NCBI RefSeq assembly: GCF_030551255.1
Contig: NZ_CP130630.1
Span: 4,135,501 to 4,199,500 of the forward strand
Length of the DNA stretch: 64,000 bases
Origin: Streptomyces sp. NL15-2K
Lineage (GTDB): Bacteria; Actinomycetota; Actinomycetes; Streptomycetales; Streptomycetaceae
Reading direction: 5' to 3'
Shown here piece after piece: positions 17,670 to 26,043 of the stretch. The position numbers and the translations under genes are program-made. Within the stretch, counting starts at the first letter, position 1; every line of letters starts with the position of its first letter. Under the pieces are notes generated by a model that was given only the letters and a program-made list of their open reading frames with translations, made no database searches and was not told where the DNA came from.

Positions 17670-18028
17670 ACACGAGATCATACGTCACTCATGACATCTA
17701 AAGGACACTCATGGACACTCGTTCAAGAGCAGTCCTCCGGGGGCCTGCCCTCCAACGGACACCCTCTCGGAGCGACCGGCCTGGCCCAGTGCGCCGAGCT
17801 CGTCTGGCAGCTGCGCGGCCAGGCCGACGCGCGCCAGGTCGAGGGCGTACGGACCGCGCTCCAGCACAACATCGGTCTGGGCGGGGCCTGCGTGGTCACG
17901 CTCTACGAGAACGCACCGTAGACACGCCCCCGCACCCGTGAACTCCTCAACGTGTGATCCGCGTGACGCGCGTCCCAGCGTGCGGGACGCGGGGTGTTCC
18001 CCCAGTTGTCTGCCTCACAATGGTGAGC

Positions 18029-18817
18029 ATGCCGATACCCGGGACACCCAGCCGCGCCGAGCTCGTCGAACACCTTGTGAAGACCCGTATCGCGGGCGAT
18101 GTCGCCACCCCGCGTGAGAACAACCTCTCCCATTACCGCCAGTTGGCCAACGGCGTCCGGAACTTCTGGCTCGGCCTGGAGCTCGGCGACCGCTGGACCG
18201 ACGAGCAGGACGTGCTCGCGGTGATGGCGGAGCGGGTGGGCGTGAGCGACGACCCGGAGTACCGGTACGGCCAGGACACCATCGACCCCGAACTGACCGT
18301 CACCGCCCTGGAGCGCATGGCGGGGCGCCTGCGCAAGGCGGCCGACGGGCAGCAGCGGGTCCTCTTCGCGACCGGCCACCCGGGCGGCCTGCTGGACGTG
18401 CACCGCGCCACGGCCGACGCGCTGCGGACGGCCGGCTGCGAGATCGTGGTCATCCCGGACGGGCTGCAGACGGACGAGGGATACGTCATGCAGTTCGCGG
18501 ACGTGGCGGTGCTCGAGCACGGCGCCACGCTGTGGCACACCCACTCCGGCGAACCGATGAAGGCCATCCTCACCGCGCTGGAGAGCGAGGGCCGCCCGCT
18601 GCCCGACCTGGTCGTCGCCGACCACGGCTGGGCGGGTTACGCCGGCCAGCACGGCATCGACTCCATCGGCTACGCCGACTGCAACGACCCGGCCCTCTTC
18701 CTCGCCGAGTCGGAAGGCACCCTCCAGGTCGCGGTCCCCCTCGACGACCATGTGCTCAGCCCGCGGTTCTACGACCCGATGACGGCGTATCTGCTGGCAG
18801 AGGCGGGGCTGGTGTAG
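18029..18817 (+). CDS. Conserved actinobacterial phosphatase-like protein
   Basis: The product has 262 residues. Conserved-looking blocks are TPRENNLSHYRQLANG, RVLFATGHPGGLLDVHRATADAL, LWHTHSGEPMKAIL and LVVADHGWAGYAGQ. Close Streptomyces relatives are, to my recollection, simply annotated phosphatase; no classical HAD or PHP motif is complete, so the reaction is unproven. Histidines in TGHPGG, HTHSGEP and ADHGW could form a metal site. The start is ATG 18029, with ATG 18020 as an alternative; GGTGAG lies just before. It follows the broken thiolase gene by about 100 bases with its own promoter region likely. Confidence 0.7.
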   Translation: MPIPGTPSRAELVEHLVKTRIAGDVATPRENNLSHYRQLANGVRNFWLGLELGDRWTDEQDVLAVMAERVGVSDDPEYRYGQDTIDPELTVTALERMAGRLRKAADGQQRVLFATGHPGGLLDVHRATADALRTAGCEIVVIPDGLQTDEGYVMQFADVAVLEHGATLWHTHSGEPMKAILTALESEGRPLPDLVVADHGWAGYAGQHGIDSIGYADCNDPALFLAESEGTLQVAVPLDDHVLSPRFYDPMTAYLLAEAGLV

Positions 18818-18847
18818 TCCGGCGAGGCAGCGGGGCGGGCGAGGAGG

Positions 18848-19315
18848 TCAGCTCCGGGTCGTTTTCGGAGTGTCGGTCGCCTCGCCCGGCAGCGTGACGA
18901 CACCGCCGATCTCCTGGGTGACGCGGGCTTCGCCCTTGAGGAACGCGAGCCGGTTCAGCAGGGTGTATCCCTCGCACAGCACCGTCTCGTGGCCGGCGTA
19001 CGACTCCAGGTTCAGAACGGCGGCCTCCACGTGAGCGATCTCGCTGACCAGCATCGGTATGCCGGACTGGCCGAGGGCGTGTGCGGCGCCGGCGCGTTCG
19101 TAGAGCACGGGCACGAGCGCGGATCCACTGGCGTCGGTGACCGTCGACGCTGAGCTGTCACTCAGCTTGCGCAGCTGCGCCCGGGCGTGCAGCGTGACGC
19201 GCTCGATCGACCCCAGCTCGTCCATGGTGATCACGAACGCCGGGGGCGGCTGTGGCGCGTCCACGGAAGCTGTACGCCTGGCAGCACGCTTGCTACGCCT
19301 TCCGAAGATCGACAT
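18848..19315 (-). CDS. Conserved hypothetical protein (155 aa)
   Basis: It starts at ATG 19315 with GAGGAG 10 bases upstream. The N-terminus is basic (MSIFGRRSKRAARR). The rest is a mixed alpha/beta protein with ITMDELGSIERVTLHARAQLRKL, then LVPVLYERAGAAHALGQSGIPMLVSEIAHVEAA and CEGYTLLNRLAFLKGEA. I recognise no catalytic motif. It is convergent with the phosphatase-like gene. The 177 bases between it and tesB hold no gene that I can see. Confidence 0.7.
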   Translation of the reverse strand: MSIFGRRSKRAARRTASVDAPQPPPAFVITMDELGSIERVTLHARAQLRKLSDSSASTVTDASGSALVPVLYERAGAAHALGQSGIPMLVSEIAHVEAAVLNLESYAGHETVLCEGYTLLNRLAFLKGEARVTQEIGGVVTLPGEATDTPKTTRS

Positions 19316-19492
19316 ATCGACCGGGCTCCTCACGGACGGGCGGACCCGAGTGGGGAGACCGAAAGCATGCCTTCGTACCGGGCTGAAGCGCTTTCCATGG
19401 TAGTGGCAGAAGGATCAACGAGGTGTGGCCAAAAACCTATGAATGCGTAAAGGCATGCGGTGGATCCGCATGGAGCGCCCCGCGGGGAACCG

Positions 19493-20359
19493 TCAGCGCG
19501 GGACGCGCACCACGCCCTCCTGGATCACCGAGATCGCGAGCCGGCCGTCCTGCGTGTAGATGCGGGCCTGGCCGAGGCCACGCCCGCCGTACGCGGACGG
19601 TGACTCCTGGTCGTACAGGAGCCATTCGTCGGCGCGGAACGGGCGGTGGAACCACATCGCGTGGTCGAGGGAGGCCCCGACGACGTCACCGACGGCCCAG
19701 CCGCCCCGGCCGTGCGCGAGCAGGACGGAGTCGAGGAGCGTCATGTCGGAGACGTACGTGGCGAGGACGACGTGCAGGAGCGGGTCGTCCGCGAGTTTGC
19801 CGTTGGTACGGAACCACACCTGGGAGTGCGGCTCGCGCGGCTCGCCGAAGGCGCCGTACGGCGGCTCGTCGACGTACCGCAGGTCGATCGCCTCGCGCGC
19901 CTCGATGAACTTCTCGACGACCTCGGGGGCGAGATGGTCGTAGCCGCGCACCTGCTCCTCGGTGGTGGGCAGCGTGGCCGGGTCGGGTGCGGGCGGCATC
20001 GGGGTCTGGTGGTCCAGGCCGTCCTCGTACGTCTGGAAGGACGCGGACAGGTGGAAGATCGGCTGTCCGTGCTGGACGGCGACGACCCGGCGGGTGGTGA
20101 AGGAGCGTCCGTCGCGGATGCGGTCCACGGTGTACACGATGGGCGCGCCGGGGTCGCCGGGGCGCAGGAAGTACGCGTGGAGGGAGTGGGCGAGCCGGTC
20201 CGCGGGGACCGTCCGCCCCGCGGCGACGAGCGCCTGTGCCGCGACCTGGCCGCCGAAGACGCGCGGGACGACGGCGGCCCGGGACCGGCCGCGGAAGATG
20301 TTCTCCTCGATCTGCTCCAGGTCGAGCAGATCGAGGAGACTCTGTAGTGCTTGGCTCAT
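19493..20359 (-). CDS. tesB: Acyl-CoA thioesterase II
   Basis: The 288-residue double hot-dog thioesterase hydrolyses acyl-CoA to free acid and CoA. Typical TesB segments are present: RVFGGQVAAQALVAAGRTV near residue 35, AHSLHAYFLRPGD near residue 57, SFTTRRVVAVQHG, and in the second half DVVGASLDHAMWFHRPFRADEWLLY. It lies 34 bases after the acyl-CoA dehydrogenase gene on the same strand, so it is probably co-transcribed and linked to acyl-CoA turnover. The start ATG 20359 is the only good one. Confidence 0.92.
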   Translation of the reverse strand: MSQALQSLLDLLDLEQIEENIFRGRSRAAVVPRVFGGQVAAQALVAAGRTVPADRLAHSLHAYFLRPGDPGAPIVYTVDRIRDGRSFTTRRVVAVQHGQPIFHLSASFQTYEDGLDHQTPMPPAPDPATLPTTEEQVRGYDHLAPEVVEKFIEAREAIDLRYVDEPPYGAFGEPREPHSQVWFRTNGKLADDPLLHVVLATYVSDMTLLDSVLLAHGRGGWAVGDVVGASLDHAMWFHRPFRADEWLLYDQESPSAYGGRGLGQARIYTQDGRLAISVIQEGVVRVPR

Positions 20360-20393
20360 GGGTTGGTTGTACCGGCCGGGAATTGCGCCGGCC

Positions 20394-21551
20394 TTACAGG
20401 CCCATGTCCTTCGCGATGATCGTCTTCATGATCTCGCTGGTGCCGCCGTAGATGCGGTTGACGCGGTTGTCCGCGTACAGGCGGGCGATCGGGTACTCGT
20501 TCATGAAGCCGTAGCCACCGTGCAGCTGGAGGCAGCGGTCGATCACGCGGTGCGCGACCTCGGTGCAGAACAGCTTGGCGCTGGCGGCCTCGGCGGGGGT
20601 CAGCTCGCCCGCGTCGAGGGCTTCGAGCGCGCGGTCGGCGACCGCCTCGGCGGCGTCCACCTCGGCCTGGCAGGCGGCCAGCTCGAACTTGGTGTTCTGG
20701 AAGGCCGCGACGGGCTTGCCGAAGACGGTGCGCTCCTGCACGTACTCCTTGGCGAACCGGACGGCGGCCTTGGCCTGCGCGTAGGCGCCGAAGGCGATGC
20801 CCCAGCGCTCGGAGGCGAGGTTGTGGCCGAGGTAGGAGAAGCCCTTGTTCTCCTCGCCGAGGAGGTCCTCGGCGGGCACCTTGACGTCGACGAAGGCGAG
20901 CTCGGCGGTGTCGGAGGTCTTCAGGCCGAGCTTGTCGAGCTTGCGGCCGATGGAGTAGCCCTCGGACTTGGTGTCCACGGCGAACAGGGAGATGCCGTGG
21001 CGGCGGTCCTCGGCGGTGGGCGCGGCGGTGCGGGCGCACACGATCACGCGGTCGGCGTGGACGCCGCCGGTGATGAAGGTCTTGGCGCCGTTGAGGACGT
21101 AGTGCGTGCCGTCCTCGGAGAGCTTCGCGGTGGTCTTCATGCCCGCGAGGTCGGAACCGGTGCCCGGCTCGGTCATCGCGAGGGCCCACATCTCCTCACC
21201 GGAGACGAACTTCGGCAGGTAGCGCTTCTTCTGCTCGTCGGTGGCGAGCATCTTGATGTACGGCAGGCCGAGCAGCACGTGCACGCCGGAGCCGCCGAAG
21301 GAGACGCCCGCGCGGGCGGTCTCCTCGTACATCACGGCCTCGAACTTGTAGGAGTCGATGCCGGCGCCGCCGTACTCCTCGTCGACGCGGATGCCGAAGA
21401 CGCCGAGCTCGGCGAGCTTGTAGTAGAAGTCGCGCGGCGCCTGGCCGGCGGCGAACCACTCGTCGTAGACCGGGACGACCTCGGCCTCGATGAAGGCCCG
21501 GAGGGTCTCCCGGAACGCCTCGTGATCCTCGTTGAACACCGTACGGCGCAC
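20394..21551 (-). CDS. Acyl-CoA dehydrogenase
   Basis: A 385-residue FAD flavoprotein. The start is placed at GTG 21551 (product MRRTVFNEDHEAFRE) because GAAGGG lies 9 bases upstream; GTG 21560 is too close to it. Signatures are ALAMTEPGTGSDLAGM, the FITGG segment, SERWGIAFGAYAQAKA, and LHGGYGFMNEYPIARLYADNRVNRIYGGTSEI. At the classical C-terminal catalytic position it has IYGGT rather than IYEGT, so the base is presumably elsewhere, as in long-chain or isovaleryl types. It oxidises an acyl-CoA to the enoyl-CoA. It lies upstream of tesB and next to a branched-chain catabolic block. Confidence 0.9.
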   Translation of the reverse strand: MRRTVFNEDHEAFRETLRAFIEAEVVPVYDEWFAAGQAPRDFYYKLAELGVFGIRVDEEYGGAGIDSYKFEAVMYEETARAGVSFGGSGVHVLLGLPYIKMLATDEQKKRYLPKFVSGEEMWALAMTEPGTGSDLAGMKTTAKLSEDGTHYVLNGAKTFITGGVHADRVIVCARTAAPTAEDRRHGISLFAVDTKSEGYSIGRKLDKLGLKTSDTAELAFVDVKVPAEDLLGEENKGFSYLGHNLASERWGIAFGAYAQAKAAVRFAKEYVQERTVFGKPVAAFQNTKFELAACQAEVDAAEAVADRALEALDAGELTPAEAASAKLFCTEVAHRVIDRCLQLHGGYGFMNEYPIARLYADNRVNRIYGGTSEIMKTIIAKDMGL

Positions 21552-21710
21552 CGCCGCCACCGCCCTTCTTTGCGCCTAAACCGGCGCCGCTCTCGCGTAC
21601 GTGGTTGCTCGCCGTCGGGGTTCCTCAATTGATGGTTGCGGACCGATGGCTAAGCGCTTGCTCAGCCAAAAAGCTACCGGCCAGTTGGCGCACCTGTCCA
21701 GAGACGCACG

Positions 21711-22310
21711 TCACTCCTGGGCGACCGCCGCCCCGAACGCCCCCCGAGCCATCCGATGCAGCAACTCCGCCGTGGCCCCCCGCCCCGGCAGCGACCCCGC
21801 CCGCCCCAGATGCGGCGTCGAGTTCAGCAGGCCGAAAACCGAGTGCACCGCCGACCGCGCCGCGGGCTCGGTCAGGCCCGGATACACCTCCCGGACCACC
21901 CCCACCCACAGCTCGACGTACTGCCGCTGCAGCTGCCGTACCAGCTTGCGGTCGCTGTCCCGCAGGCGGTCCAGCTCGCGGTCGTGCAGGGTGATGAGGG
22001 GACGGTCGTCGATCGCGAAGTCGATGTGACCCTCGATGAGCGAGTCGAGGACCTCCTCCGGACCCACTCCGTCCGCCTCCTGGAGGCGGCGTTTCGCGCC
22101 GGTCAGCAGCTGACCGCTGATGCCGACCAGCAGCTCGGCGAGCATCGCGTCCTTGCCGGGGAAGTGGCGGTAGAGGCCGGGGCCGCTGATGCCGACCGCG
22201 GCGCCTATCTCGTCCACGCCGACGCCGTGGAACCCGCGTTCGGCGAAGAGCCGCGCGGCCTCCTTGAGGATCTGTTCGCGACGGGTGGGGGCGTCGGTTC
22301 TGGTGGCCAT
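21711..22310 (-). CDS. TetR-family regulator of the catabolic operon
   Basis: The 199-residue repressor has an N-terminal TetR HTH (REQILKEAARLFAERGFHGVGVDEIGAAVGISGPGLYRHFPGKDAML) and a variable C-terminal ligand domain. It is divergent from the methylcrotonyl-CoA carboxylase operon, and two 16-bp near-identical sites lie between. This arrangement fits repression of leucine/isovalerate genes relieved by an acyl-CoA or acid intermediate. The ligand is inferred, not shown. The acyl-CoA dehydrogenase/tesB pair downstream on the same strand is separated by 159 bases, so linkage to it is uncertain. Confidence 0.9.
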   Translation of the reverse strand: MATRTDAPTRREQILKEAARLFAERGFHGVGVDEIGAAVGISGPGLYRHFPGKDAMLAELLVGISGQLLTGAKRRLQEADGVGPEEVLDSLIEGHIDFAIDDRPLITLHDRELDRLRDSDRKLVRQLQRQYVELWVGVVREVYPGLTEPAARSAVHSVFGLLNSTPHLGRAGSLPGRGATAELLHRMARGAFGAAVAQE

Positions 22311-22332
22311 GGAAGCAATTCTAGACAGGGAG

Positions 22333-22377
22333 GTTAGCGCTCGTTAACCTGAAGGAAACGCGTTAACGCTCATTAAC
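22333..22377. promoter_or_regulatory. Two 16-bp operators for the TetR regulator
   Basis: GTTAGCGCTCGTTAAC (22333-22348) and GTTAACGCTCATTAAC (22362-22377) differ at two positions and are imperfect palindromes, GTTAA-N6-TTAAC in the second. Start-to-start distance is 29 bases. They are the only AT-rich stretch in the divergent region and lie 20-60 bases upstream of the carboxylase start. Confidence 0.7.
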
Positions 22378-22395
22378 AAGGTGAGGGGCCGCAGG

Positions 22396-24012
22396 ATGGA
22401 GCAGGCACCGGAGCTGACGAGCGCGGCAGACCCCGCGTCGGAGGCCTGGCGGGCCAACGAACAGGCCCACCTGGCACTCGTCGAGGAGCTGCACGCCAAG
22501 CTCACCGCCGCCCGGCTCGGCGGTGGGGAGAAGGCGCGGGCCCGGCACACCGCGCGCGGGAAGCTGCTGCCGCGGGACAGGGTCGACGGCCTCCTCGACC
22601 CCGGCTCGCCGTTCCTGGAGCTGGCTCCCCTCGCCGCCGACGGGATGTACGACGGGCAGGCCCCGGCCGCCGGGGTCATCGCCGGGATCGGACGCGTGAG
22701 CGGGCGGGAGTGCGTCGTCGTCGCCAATGACGCGACCGTCAAGGGTGGCACGTACTACCCGATGACGGTGAAGAAGCACCTGCGCGCGCAGGAAGTGGCC
22801 CTCGAGAACCGCCTGCCGTGCGTCTACCTCGTCGACTCCGGCGGCGCCTTCCTGCCGATGCAGGACGAGGTCTTCCCCGACCGGGAGCACTTCGGGCGGA
22901 TCTTCTACAACCAGGCCCGGATGTCCGGCGCCGGGATCCCGCAGATCGCCGCCGTGCTCGGTTCCTGCACCGCGGGAGGGGCGTACGTGCCGGCCATGAG
23001 CGACGAGGCCGTCATCGTCCGCAACCAGGGGACGATCTTCCTCGGCGGGCCTCCCCTGGTGAAGGCCGCCACCGGCGAGGTCGTCACCGCGGAGGAGCTC
23101 GGCGGCGGAGACGTGCACGCGCGCGTGTCCGGCGTCACCGACCACCTCGCGGAGGACGACGCGCACGCCCTGCGCATCGTGCGGACCATCGCCGCCGCCC
23201 TCCCCGCGCGCGGGCCGCTCCCCTGGGAGGTCACGCCTTCCACAGAGCCCAAGGTGGACCCGTACGGGCTGTACGGCGCCGTGCCCGTCGACTCCCGCAC
23301 CCCCTACGACGTACGCGAGATCATCGCGCGCGTGGTCGACGGCTCCCGTTTCGCCGAGTTCAAGGCCGAGTTCGGGCAGACCCTCGTCACCGGCTTCGCC
23401 CGGATCCACGGCCACCCGGTCGGAATCGTCGGCAACAACGGCATCCTGTTCTCCGAGTCCGCCCAGAAGGGCGCCCACTTCATCGAGCTGTGCGACCAGC
23501 GCGGCATCCCGCTGGTGTTCCTGCAGAACATCTCCGGCTTCATGGTCGGCAAGGACTACGAGGCCGGCGGCATCGCCAAGCACGGCGCCAAGATGGTGAC
23601 GGCCGTCGCCTGCACGCGCGTGCCCAAGCTGACCGTCGTGGTCGGCGGGTCGTACGGCGCGGGGAACTACTCCATGTGCGGGCGGGCCTACTCCCCCCGC
23701 TTCCTGTGGATGTGGCCGAACGCCAAGATCTCCGTCATGGGCGGCGAGCAGGCCGCGTCCGTCCTCGCGACGGTCAAGCGGGACCAGCTGGAGGCCCGCG
23801 GGGAGGCTTGGCCCGCGCAGGACGAGGAGGCGTTCAAGGCGCCGATCCGCGCGCAGTACGAGCGCCAGGGGAACGCCTATTACGCCACCGCCCGCCTGTG
23901 GGACGACGGGGTCATCGACCCGCTGGAGACCCGGCAGGTGCTGGGGCTCGCCCTGACCGCCTGTGCCAACGCGCCTCTGGGTGAGCCCCAGTTCGGCGTC
24001 TTCCGGATGTGA
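22396..24012 (+). CDS. mccB: Methylcrotonyl-CoA carboxylase carboxyltransferase (beta) subunit
   Basis: The 538-residue subunit transfers carboxyl from biotin to 3-methylcrotonyl-CoA in leucine breakdown. The start is ATG 22396 with GAGGGG 8 bases upstream. Acyl-CoA carboxyltransferase blocks are present: [83 protein letters not shown] and [20 protein letters not shown]. These match the methylcrotonyl type better than propionyl or acetyl types, and the operon context (HMG-CoA lyase, acyl-CoA dehydrogenase) agrees. First gene of a four-gene operon under the two TetR sites. Confidence 0.9.
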   Translation: MEQAPELTSAADPASEAWRANEQAHLALVEELHAKLTAARLGGGEKARARHTARGKLLPRDRVDGLLDPGSPFLELAPLAADGMYDGQAPAAGVIAGIGRVSGRECVVVANDATVKGGTYYPMTVKKHLRAQEVALENRLPCVYLVDSGGAFLPMQDEVFPDREHFGRIFYNQARMSGAGIPQIAAVLGSCTAGGAYVPAMSDEAVIVRNQGTIFLGGPPLVKAATGEVVTAEELGGGDVHARVSGVTDHLAEDDAHALRIVRTIAAALPARGPLPWEVTPSTEPKVDPYGLYGAVPVDSRTPYDVREIIARVVDGSRFAEFKAEFGQTLVTGFARIHGHPVGIVGNNGILFSESAQKGAHFIELCDQRGIPLVFLQNISGFMVGKDYEAGGIAKHGAKMVTAVACTRVPKLTVVVGGSYGAGNYSMCGRAYSPRFLWMWPNAKISVMGGEQAASVLATVKRDQLEARGEAWPAQDEEAFKAPIRAQYERQGNAYYATARLWDDGVIDPLETRQVLGLALTACANAPLGEPQFGVFRM

Positions 24013-24018
24013 GGACCC

Positions 24019-26043
24019 ATGTTCGACACGGTGCTTGTAGCCAACCGGGGTGAGATCGCCGTCCGCGTCATCCGCACGCTGCGGTCGATGGGCGTGCGCT
24101 CGGTGGCGGTCTTCTCCGACGCGGACGCCGACGCCCGGCACGTCCGCGAGGCCGACACGGCCGTACGCATCGGACCGGCGCCCGCGGCCGAGAGCTATCT
24201 GTCCGTCGAGCGGATCCTGGAGGCCGCCGCCCGCACGGGCGCCCAGGCCGTGCACCCGGGATACGGCTTCCTCGCGGAGAACGCCGGCTTCGCACGCGCG
24301 TGTGCCGACGCGGGGCTCGTCTTCATCGGGCCGCCGGCCGAGGCGATCTCCCTCATGGGCGACAAGATCCGCGCCAAGGAGACGGTGCGGGCGGCCGGGG
24401 TGCCCGTCGTCCCCGGCTCCAGCGGCAGCGGGCTGACCGACGCGCAACTGGCCGACGCGGCCCGCGAGATCGGCATGCCCGTGCTGCTGAAGCCCTCCGC
24501 CGGTGGCGGCGGCAAGGGCATGCGGCTGGTACGGGACGCGGAGAAGCTGGCGGACGAGATCGCCGCCGCCCGCCGCGAGGCCCGCGCCTCCTTCGGCGAC
24601 GACACGCTGCTCGTCGAGCGGTGGATCGACCGGCCCCGGCACATCGAGATCCAGGTCCTGGCGGACGGCCACGGCGGCGTGGTCCATCTGGGCGAGCGCG
24701 AGTGCTCCCTCCAGCGCCGCCACCAGAAGATCATCGAGGAGGCGCCCTCCGTCCTGCTGGACGAGGAGACCCGCGCGGCCATGGGCGAGGCGGCGGTCCA
24801 GGCGGCCCGTTCCTGCGGGTACGAGGGCGCGGGCACCGTGGAGTTCATCGTCCCCGGCGAGGACCCGAAGGCGCACTACTTCATGGAGATGAACACCCGC
24901 CTCCAGGTGGAGCACCCGGTCACCGAGCTGGTCACGGGCCTGGACCTGGTGGAGTGGCAGCTGCGGGTGGCGGCGGGCGAGCGGCTGCCGTTCGCGCAGG
25001 AGGAGATCCGGCTGACGGGCCACGCGATCGAGGCCCGCGTCTGCGCGGAAGACCCGTCGCGCGGGTTCCTGCCGTCCGGCGGCACGGTGCTGATGCTGCA
25101 CGAGCCGCAGGGCGACGGCGTCCGCACCGACTCCGGGCTCGGCGAGGGCACCGAGGTCGGCAGCCGGTACGACCCGATGCTGTCCAAGGTGATCGCGTAC
25201 GGCCCGGACCGCGCCACGGCGATCAGGAAACTCCGGGCGGCCCTCGCGGACACGGTCACGCTGGGCGTGCGGACGAACGCCGGGTTCCTGCGGCGGCTGC
25301 TCGCGCATCCGGCGGTCGTGGCGGGCGAGCTGGACACCGGGCTGGTCGAGCGGGACGTGGAGGGGCTGGTCTCGGCGGAGGTGCCGGAAGCGGTGTACGT
25401 GGCCGCCGCGCTGCTGCGTCAGGCCGCTCTGGTCCCGCGGGCGTCCGGCTGGGTCGATCCCTTCTCCGTGCCGGGCGGCTGGCGCCTGGGCGGCGAACGC
25501 GCCTGGACGGCCCACCACATGCGGGTGCCGGGGCACGACCCCGTGACCGTCCGCGTGCGCGGCACGGCGGACGACGGCGTCGAACTACTGCTCGACGGTA
25601 CAGAGCGGCCTCTGATGAGGGCCAAGGGCCTGCCCACCGGCCCGGGACCGGATCTCCGGTTCACCTTCCGGCTCGACGGCGTGGTCCACACCTTCGCCGC
25701 CCTGCCGGGAGGCACCTGGGTGGGCCGTGACGGCGACGCCTGGCACGTGCGCGACCACGACCCGGTCGCCGCGTCACTGACCCGGGCCGCGCACTCCGGC
25801 GCCGACTCCCTCACCGCGCCCATGCCCGGCACGGTGACCGTCGTGAAGGTCGCCGTCGGCGACGAGGTCACCGCCGGTCAGAGCCTGCTGGTCGTGGAGG
25901 CGATGAAGATGGAGCACGTCATCTCCGCCCCGCACGCCGGCACGGTCGCCGAACTGGACGTGGCGCCGGGCACGACGGTCGCGATGGATCAGGTCCTGGC
26001 CGTCATCGCACCGCACGACGAGGAAGAGGCGGTGGCGGAATGA
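24019..26043 (+). CDS. mccA: Methylcrotonyl-CoA carboxylase biotin-carboxylase/BCCP (alpha) subunit
   Basis: The 674-residue subunit holds biotin carboxylase (residues 1-450; FDTVLVANRGEIAVRV, the ATP-grasp loop KPSAGGGGKGMRLV and EMNTRLQVEHPVTEL), a middle BT domain, and a C-terminal biotinyl domain. The biotin lysine is in VEAMKMEHV near residue 632. It carboxylates its own biotin using ATP and bicarbonate. It begins 6 bases after mccB with GAGGA as ribosome site, and overlaps the next gene as ATGA. Subunit length is usual for the family. Confidence 0.92.
   Translation: MFDTVLVANRGEIAVRVIRTLRSMGVRSVAVFSDADADARHVREADTAVRIGPAPAAESYLSVERILEAAARTGAQAVHPGYGFLAENAGFARACADAGLVFIGPPAEAISLMGDKIRAKETVRAAGVPVVPGSSGSGLTDAQLADAAREIGMPVLLKPSAGGGGKGMRLVRDAEKLADEIAAARREARASFGDDTLLVERWIDRPRHIEIQVLADGHGGVVHLGERECSLQRRHQKIIEEAPSVLLDEETRAAMGEAAVQAARSCGYEGAGTVEFIVPGEDPKAHYFMEMNTRLQVEHPVTELVTGLDLVEWQLRVAAGERLPFAQEEIRLTGHAIEARVCAEDPSRGFLPSGGTVLMLHEPQGDGVRTDSGLGEGTEVGSRYDPMLSKVIAYGPDRATAIRKLRAALADTVTLGVRTNAGFLRRLLAHPAVVAGELDTGLVERDVEGLVSAEVPEAVYVAAALLRQAALVPRASGWVDPFSVPGGWRLGGERAWTAHHMRVPGHDPVTVRVRGTADDGVELLLDGTERPLMRAKGLPTGPGPDLRFTFRLDGVVHTFAALPGGTWVGRDGDAWHVRDHDPVAASLTRAAHSGADSLTAPMPGTVTVVKVAVGDEVTAGQSLLVVEAMKMEHVISAPHAGTVAELDVAPGTTVAMDQVLAVIAPHDEEEAVAE

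Larger units (their letters stand above)
15451..17735 (-). mobile_element. IS607-family insertion sequence (tnpA, tnpB, omega-RNA region)
   Basis: About 2.28 kb, inserted in the thiolase gene, reading on the minus strand with tnpA first (left end near 17735) and the right end near 15451. There are no terminal inverted repeats or target duplications, as expected for the family. Subterminal GGACACT motifs occur twice near the left end (17703-17709, 17713-17719, plus strand) and once near the right end (15464-15470, minus strand), and may be recombinase sites. Boundaries are uncertain by about 8 bases. The sequence next to the right end (AGGAACGGT) recurs at the solo copy near 3634-3642. Confidence 0.85.
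15090..17921 (+). pseudogene. Thiolase / lipid-transfer-type acyltransferase gene, 5'-truncated and split by an IS607-family element
   Basis: The left part (about 15090-15450) encodes [51 protein letters not shown] and DNTYGGKVV. The right part (17736-17921) resumes with [28 protein letters not shown] and ends [14 protein letters not shown]. These are the C-terminal blocks of SCP2-thiolase-like (lipid-transfer) proteins, including the HDCF and GHPLGATG active-site regions. The insertion separates VVTN from SGGL. The first 200 or more residues, with the nucleophilic cysteine, are absent: upstream sequence is unrelated. The gene is inactive on two counts. Confidence 0.85.

Noticed and set aside
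22363..25536. Very long minus-strand open frame (1057 codons) opposite the carboxylase genes
   Set aside because: It mirrors the codon bias of the plus-strand mccB/mccA genes, which have complete family motifs; its translation is low-complexity Arg/Gly/Ala with no domain.
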